A stretch of 10,472 nucleotides of DNA, taken from the NCBI GenBank assembly GCA_036488085.1, contig DASXHZ010000083.1:1-10472 (forward strand). Reading direction: 5' to 3'. Below the pieces are notes generated by a model. The model was given only the letters and a program-made list of their open reading frames with translations. It searched no databases and had not been told where the DNA came from. Both the position numbers and the translations under genes were made by a program. Of the stretch, positions 7,264 through 10,472 are shown piece after piece; within the stretch, counting starts at the first letter, position 1, and each line of letters begins with the position of its first letter. Origin of the DNA: DASXHZ01 sp036488085 (GTDB taxonomy: Bacteria > Acidobacteriota > Thermoanaerobaculia > Gp7-AA8).

Positions 7264-7334
7264 GATGTGTGGGGCCGGCTCTCAGCCGGCCCTCGGTACG
7301 CGGATGGTGCGGCCGAGAGCCGCACCCACACATC
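7264..7334. repeat. Three-armed inverted repeat between purL and the Spy-like gene
   Basis: The outer arms GATGTGTGGG (7264-7273) and CCCACACATC (7325-7334) are perfectly complementary. Inside are two further perfect hairpins: GGCCGGCT / AGCCGGCC (7273-7291, loop CTC) and GGTGCGGC / GCCGCACC (7306-7326, loop CGAGA). The outer and inner stems share a base or two at the junctions. Together they could form a three-way junction in RNA or extruded DNA. It lies six bases after the Spy-like stop on the minus strand and about 70 bases before purL. It may end Spy transcription, although no T-run follows. It looks like a dispersed intergenic repeat. Confidence 0.8.
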
Positions 7335-7339
7335 AAACC

Positions 7340-7789
7340 TCAGTGCATCGGCGGCGGACCCGGCTCCCGATGCTGCGCCATCGCGGCGGCGACGTACGCG
7401 TCGAACTTCGCCTTCTGGTCGGGCGTCAGGTACGACCCCAGCTTCGCGATCAGCGTCTCGTGCGCGCTCTTCATCTGATCCATCGCCGCGTGTGCCTGGA
7501 TCGCGAGGTTCCCGACCGTGCACGCATCGGGCGACGCCGCGCTGAGCGCCTCATTGAGCTGCTTCTGCGCCGTGTGCGCTTTCGCCATGACCGCGATGTT
7601 CTGCGACTCGACGTCCGACACCGCGGCGTCCCACGACGCCTTCTGCGCGTCGGAGAGACCGAGGTACTGCTCGGCGGCAGTGATGTGCTCGCGCATCTCG
7701 TTTGCGCCCGGATGCGGCTGCGCGATCGCGATCTGGACCGCGGTCATGGCCAGGAGGATGGCGAATACTGCAATGACGACTCTCTTCAT
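7340..7789 (-). CDS. Spy/CpxP-like periplasmic LTxxQ protein
   Basis: The 149-aa product has a signal peptide (MKRVVIAVFAILLAMTAVQIAIA, likely cut near residue 23). The mature part is short and helical, with two LTxxQ-type segments, LGLSDAQKASWD (43-54) and YLTPDQKAKFD (120-130). This pattern belongs to the Spy/CpxP/ZraP group of periplasmic chaperones and metal or stress sensors. The mature N-terminus (QPHPGANEMREH) and C-terminus (AQHREPGPPPMH) are rich in His, Met and Pro, which may bind metal. There is a single cysteine at 90. The ATG at 7787-7789 is fixed by a strong AAAGGAGT motif upstream. It is divergent from the kinase/regulator operon across 138 bp, as cpxP is from cpxRA, so it is probably both a target and a modulator of that system. 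A longer open frame runs through it from inside the kinase gene. That extension is an antisense shadow. Confidence 0.87.
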   Translation of the reverse strand: MKRVVIAVFAILLAMTAVQIAIAQPHPGANEMREHITAAEQYLGLSDAQKASWDAAVSDVESQNIAVMAKAHTAQKQLNEALSAASPDACTVGNLAIQAHAAMDQMKSAHETLIAKLGSYLTPDQKAKFDAYVAAAMAQHREPGPPPMH

Positions 7790-7796
7790 GTTGTAC

Positions 7797-7804
7797 GACT
7801 CCTT
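7797..7804 (-). promoter_or_regulatory. Strong Shine-Dalgarno for the Spy-like gene
   Basis: The minus strand reads AAAGGAGT, with GGAG about 9 bases before the ATG at 7789. It is the best ribosome binding site in the window and settles the start at the signal peptide. It suggests the periplasmic protein is made in larger amounts than the kinase. Confidence 0.8.
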
Positions 7805-7862
7805 TCGACCGTCAAAATAGGCCCGCCGCGGAGCATTCACTTCACGCACACGCAAGGCATTT

Positions 7863-7876
7863 GTAAGAAACGTAAA
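7863..7876 (+). promoter_or_regulatory. Candidate regulator binding site: CpxR-box-like GTAA direct repeat
   Basis: GTAAG, four bases, then GTAAA, with the two GTAA cores 9 bp apart. The E. coli CpxR box is two GTAAA half-sites in direct repeat about 10 bp apart, and OmpR-family regulators in general bind such tandem half-sites. The motif stands out as an A-rich island in GC-rich DNA. It lies 73 bp upstream of the Spy-like ATG and about 51 bp upstream of the kinase ATG, so it is well placed to act on both promoters. The function is inferred. Confidence 0.4.
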
Positions 7877-7915
7877 ACCTGATTTCAGTGAGATTTGCGC
7901 CTGCGGATCGCCTGT

Positions 7916-7921
7916 TAGACT
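7916..7921 (+). promoter_or_regulatory. Weak -10-like hexamer before the kinase gene
   Basis: TAGACT has four of six matches to TATAAT and ends 6 bases before the ATG at 7928. That is the spacing expected for a leaderless message. TTGCGC at 7895-7900 is a poor -35 at 15 bp. No Shine-Dalgarno is present. Confidence 0.22.
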
Positions 7922-7927
7922 CGCCGC

Positions 7928-9457
7928 ATGCGGGCCCGTTTTCTCCTGTACACCGCGACGGTGCTGATCCTGCTGGCCGTCGTGGCGCTGGTGCACGTCC
8001 AGTTGAACTGGATCAATCGGCTCACGGGACTCCAGGAGGAGCACGAGCGCCGCAACCTCGACTTTGCCGCGCAGCAGTTCGCGTCCGAATTCGACCAGGA
8101 CGTCGCGAGCATCGTCATGGCCACCGAGCGCGCGCTTCCTGCGAACCTCTTCCACTTCGCGCGCGATCCGAGGCTGATCGCCGGCATCTATGTCGCGCAT
8201 GACGACACTCTCGATCAGGTGTCGCCGGACGGCTCGCACAAGAGCGTGTCGTGGCCGCCCGCGCTCGACGAATTGCATCAGCGCATGCAGAACGCCCAGC
8301 TCCGCGGACACGGCGTCATCGATCCCTCCGGACCGGCGATCGTGCTGCCGCTGAGGGAGCGCGGCATGGCGGAGCCGCCGCCCGGTGCGCCGTTCTTTCC
8401 GCCGCATCCGCCGCTCCTCATCGTGTTGCTTGACCGCGCCTACATGACGCAGCGTCTCTTCCCCAATCTGGCCCACCGCCTCGGCGCCGACTACGACTTC
8501 GCGGTCTCCGACGGCGCGCGCGTCGTCTATCGATCGAATGCAAAATGGAGCGGAGAAAAACCCGAAGCGACCGCCGCGATGCTGCGCGACAACGGCTGGC
8601 GCGTCGCGGTCCGCAATCACTATGGCGCCGTCGCCGACCTCGTCGAGCACGTGCGCCACCGCAACATCCTCTCCCTCGGCCACGTGATGGGAATACTGGT
8701 GCTCAGCCTCTTGCTGATCGCGATCATCGCGCGCCGCGCGGAGCGGCTCCGCGAACAGCAGCTCGAGTTCGTCGCCGGGATGACACACGAGCTGAATACC
8801 CCGCTCGCCGCCCTGCAGGCCGCCGGTCAGAACCTCGCCGACGGCGTCGTACACGACGAAGCTCAGGTCGCGCGCTACGGCGCGATGGTCGCGAAAGAGT
8901 CGCGCCGCCTCGGCGACCTCGTCGCGCAGGTGCTCGACTACTCCGGCCTCCAGTCGCGCAAACAGCTCGCCCGCAGTCCCGTCGACGTCGCCGCCGTCGT
9001 CGCGAATGCCGTCGACGCAACACGTTGGCTGGCCGAGGAGAAGCAGGTCGAAGTGCAGACGACCGTCGCTGGCGATCTTCCACCGGTGAACGGCAACGCC
9101 GAAGCCCTGACGCGCGCCATACAAAACCTAATCGCCAACGCCATCCGCCACGGTGTTTCCGCGCCGCCTGGTGTGGCGCCGCCGACCTCGGCGGCGTCCG
9201 TCTCCATCACCGCCGCGCGCTCAGGCGAAAAAATCGCCATCACCGTCGAAGACCACGGCCGCGGCATCGCCGCTACTGACGCGCGCCACCTCTTCGAGCC
9301 CTTCTACCGCGGCCGCAACGCCACCGCCCGCGGGACAGGCCTCGGCCTCACGATCGTGTTCCAAATCGCGAAGGCCCACGGCGGCTCGATCACCTTCGAC
9401 GGCCACCGCACCACGGGCGCCGCGTTCACGCTGACATTACCGGTGGCCCATGCCTGA
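7928..9457 (+). CDS. Membrane sensor histidine kinase
   Basis: The 509-aa protein has TM1 at about 5-25, a periplasmic sensor region at about 26-247 and TM2 at about 248-268. A short linker leads to the HisKA domain, with phosphoacceptor His287 in GMTHELNTPLAAL. The HATPase_c domain shows the N box (NLIANAIRHG, about 400-409), G1 (DHGRGI, 442-447), F box (LFEPFYRG, 455-462) and G2 (GTGLGL, 469-474). All catalytic motifs are intact. There is no clear HAMP domain: TM2 is followed by only about a dozen charged residues. The sensor region matches no domain I recognise and carries a Pro/Phe/His-rich stretch (PPPGAPFFPPHPP, about 150-162). The gene precedes its regulator, with an 8-base overlap (ATG at 9450, stop at 9455-9457), so the two are translated together. 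It signals to the regulator downstream, probably for periplasmic stress, given the Spy-like neighbour. Confidence 0.93.
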   Translation: MRARFLLYTATVLILLAVVALVHVQLNWINRLTGLQEEHERRNLDFAAQQFASEFDQDVASIVMATERALPANLFHFARDPRLIAGIYVAHDDTLDQVSPDGSHKSVSWPPALDELHQRMQNAQLRGHGVIDPSGPAIVLPLRERGMAEPPPGAPFFPPHPPLLIVLLDRAYMTQRLFPNLAHRLGADYDFAVSDGARVVYRSNAKWSGEKPEATAAMLRDNGWRVAVRNHYGAVADLVEHVRHRNILSLGHVMGILVLSLLLIAIIARRAERLREQQLEFVAGMTHELNTPLAALQAAGQNLADGVVHDEAQVARYGAMVAKESRRLGDLVAQVLDYSGLQSRKQLARSPVDVAAVVANAVDATRWLAEEKQVEVQTTVAGDLPPVNGNAEALTRAIQNLIANAIRHGVSAPPGVAPPTSAASVSITAARSGEKIAITVEDHGRGIAATDARHLFEPFYRGRNATARGTGLGLTIVFQIAKAHGGSITFDGHRTTGAAFTLTLPVAHA

Positions 9458-10145
9458 GATCGCGCGCCGCATCCTCGTTGTCGAGGACGAGGAGAGCCTG
9501 GTGATGGCCCTCCGCGACCGCCTCGAGAGCGAGGGCTACGCCGTCACCGTCGCGAACGACGGCGAGCGCGGATTCGACGCGGCCACGCATCAGCCCTTCG
9601 ACCTCGTCCTCCTCGACGTCGCCCTCCCGCGCAAGAACGGCTTCGACGTCTGCCGCGACCTCCGCGCCCGAGGAGTCCAGACCCCGGTCCTCATGCTCAC
9701 CGCCCGCGGCCAAATCATCGACCGCGTCCTCGGCCTCAAACTCGGCGCCGACGACTACCTCACCAAACCCTTCGACGCCGCCGAGCTCCTCGCCCGCATC
9801 GAAGCCCTCCTCCGCCGCTCCCGCACGATCGCCGCCAGCGCCACGGATGTCTACGCCTTCGGCCCCGTCCACGTCGACTTCCGCAACGCCGAGGTCACGC
9901 GCGACGGGCACCCGGTCGAGCTCTCCGGGCTAGAGTTCAAACTCCTCCGCTACTTCGTCGACCACCGCGGCGCGTTGTTGACGCGCGACGAGCTCCTCGA
10001 CAAGGTGTGGGGCTACGAGGCGATGCCCGTCACGCGGACGGTGGATGTCCACGTGGCGTCGTTGCGCCAGAAGCTCGAGCGCAACGCGTCCAAACCGGAG
10101 TACATCCTCACGGTGCATGGGTTGGGGTACAAGTTCGTGGGGTAG
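9450..10145 (+). CDS. OmpR/PhoB-family response regulator
   Basis: The 231-aa product has an N-terminal receiver domain (about 6-122) with the acidic pocket Glu12/Asp13 (VVEDEE), phosphoacceptor Asp56 (LVLLDVALP), Thr84 (LMLTARG) and Lys106 (YLTKPF). A winged-helix DNA-binding domain follows at about 136-230, with VELSGLEFKLLRYFV, LLTRDELLDKVWGYE, TRTVDVHVASLRQKLE and the closing ILTVHGLGYKFVG. Length and order are standard for the family. The start overlaps the kinase stop by 8 bases, so no separate promoter is needed. Kinase-first order is the reverse of E. coli cpxRA. Phosphorylated regulator likely binds tandem sites, and the GTAA repeat at 7863-7876 is the best candidate in the window. 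Only base composition is notable: codons end almost uniformly in C in the first half. Confidence 0.96.
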   Translation: MPEIARRILVVEDEESLVMALRDRLESEGYAVTVANDGERGFDAATHQPFDLVLLDVALPRKNGFDVCRDLRARGVQTPVLMLTARGQIIDRVLGLKLGADDYLTKPFDAAELLARIEALLRRSRTIAASATDVYAFGPVHVDFRNAEVTRDGHPVELSGLEFKLLRYFVDHRGALLTRDELLDKVWGYEAMPVTRTVDVHVASLRQKLERNASKPEYILTVHGLGYKFVG

Positions 10146-10157
10146 GGCGTTCTCAAT

Positions 10158-10219
10158 GGGCGGCGACGCCCGCCGCCGCTGGGTGTAGGAGGCGGCTCAC
10201 CCGGCCCGAGCCTACGCCC
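10158..10219. terminator. Hairpins after the regulator gene, possible terminator
   Basis: A short stem GGGCG / CGCCC (10158-10171, loop GCGA) begins 13 bases after the regulator stop. A longer imperfect stem pairs GGGTGTAGG (10181-10189) with CCTACGCCC (10211-10219), with one G-T pair. Neither is followed by a T-run, so factor-independent termination is doubtful. The second may be another dispersed palindromic repeat. Confidence 0.35.
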
Positions 10220-10308
10220 CGATGGGGTCTGGGATCCTGCCGCCGACGTAGATCGGCTTCAGCGCGTGCCACTTCTCGGTCTTGTGCCGGGGTCATGTAG
10301 GTGCCGGG
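10212..10308 (-). pseudogene. Possible frameshifted C-terminal gene remnant
   Basis: On the minus strand one frame reads PGTYMTP down to about 10288. A second frame then reads HKTEKWHALKPIYVGG and on to RIPDPIGA, with a stop at 10212-10214. The second stretch is not low-complexity and looks protein-like (Trp, Tyr, Lys and Ile in a region otherwise dominated by Arg, Ala and Pro). Restoring one base near 10286-10290 would join the two into one open C-terminus (TYMTPGHKTEKWHALK...). Upstream the frame enters the 21-bp array and would encode a seven-residue repeat (SDGDARV). I do not recognise the protein. It could be the decayed end of a gene interrupted by the repeat array, or chance. Confidence 0.28.
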
Positions 10309-10310
10309 GA

Positions 10311-10334
10311 GCGGCGACGCACGTGCGTCGCCGC
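10311..10334. repeat. 24-bp perfect palindrome at the edge of the tandem array
   Basis: The half GCGGCGACGCAC at 10311-10322 is followed directly by its exact reverse complement, with no loop base. The centre is CACGTG. The palindrome overlaps the first unit of the 21-bp array. Later units keep 14-16 bp of it at most. One with GACGC before ACGTGCGTC is at 10442-10455. It could be a dimeric protein site or a cruciform seed for repeat growth. Confidence 0.9.
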
Positions 10335-10472
10335 CCGGCACACGTGCGTCGCCGTCCGACACACGTGCGTCGCCGTCCGACACACGTGCGTCGCCGTCCG
10401 GCACACGTGCGTCGCCGTCCGACGCACATGCGTCGCCGTCCGACGCACGTGCGTCGCCGTCCGACACACGTG
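10318..10472. repeat. 21-bp tandem repeat, seven units and a truncated eighth
   Basis: The core ACGTGCGTCGCCG recurs at exact 21-bp steps from 10321, 10342, 10363, 10384, 10405, 10426 (with ACATGCG) and 10447, and a cut copy begins at 10468. The variable part between cores is CCCGGCAC, TCCGACAC, TCCGGCAC or TCCGACGC. Most units contain CACGTG. Because 21 is a multiple of three, both strands stay open through it: minus gives seven-residue units like SDGDARV, plus gives units like RRRPTHV. I see no start or domain that makes it a convincing gene. The array runs off the right edge. Confidence 0.95.

Noticed and set aside
7790..9124. Long minus-strand open frame running from inside the kinase gene into the Spy-like gene
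   Set aside because: The part above 7789 is antisense to the kinase, has no domain, and the Spy-like signal peptide plus strong ribosome binding site mark a fresh start at 7789.
10318..10472. CRISPR array or repeat protein gene
   Set aside because: 21-bp units are head-to-tail without spacers, and the heptad-like translation (SDGDARV or RRRPTHV) appears on both strands with no supported start.

Overview
The window is GC-rich bacterial chromosome with compact gene packing, short C-ending codons and many small palindromic or tandem repeats between genes. No gene here fixes the taxon. The Bacillus-type iron-sulfur PurF, the small-type PurL, the REP-like and heptamer repeats, and a secreted protein ending in a Lys/Arg-rich tail fit a soil Acidobacteriota-like genome, but that is an inference. 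There are no phage, transposase, CRISPR, tRNA or rRNA genes.

Layout. Positions 1-299 are an 82-bp tandem repeat that runs in from the left. Next is a small membrane-anchored protein of unknown function (349-987, +), then a pair of inverted REP-like hairpins (1014-1123), then purF (1165-2580, -). A secreted beta-propeller-like protein with an Ig-like tail domain (2638-4191, +) is divergent from purF. It meets the next gene in a shared CTAG stop. The minus-strand unit purL -> tandem GNAT acetyltransferase (7195 down to 4188) is translationally coupled through a TTGA overlap. A three-armed inverted repeat (7264-7334) separates purL from a Spy/CpxP-like periplasmic protein (7340-7789, -). That gene is divergent from a histidine kinase and OmpR-type regulator operon (7928-10145, +). 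The right end (10146-10472) holds hairpins, a possible frameshifted gene remnant, a 24-bp perfect palindrome and a 21-bp tandem array that runs out of the window.

How the genes work together. purF and purL are steps 1 and 4 of de novo purine synthesis, placed in separate transcription units rather than one pur operon. The right half looks like a self-contained envelope- or metal-stress circuit. A LTxxQ-family periplasmic protein lies back-to-back with a sensor kinase/regulator pair, like the cpxP / cpxRA arrangement of enterobacteria. The 138-bp divergent spacer carries a GTAA direct repeat resembling a CpxR box. Several genes (purL, the kinase, possibly purF) lack a Shine-Dalgarno sequence and have -10-like hexamers just upstream of the start, which suggests leaderless or near-leaderless transcripts. 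The best candidates for something new are the Cpx-like module, the secreted propeller protein and the repeat families.
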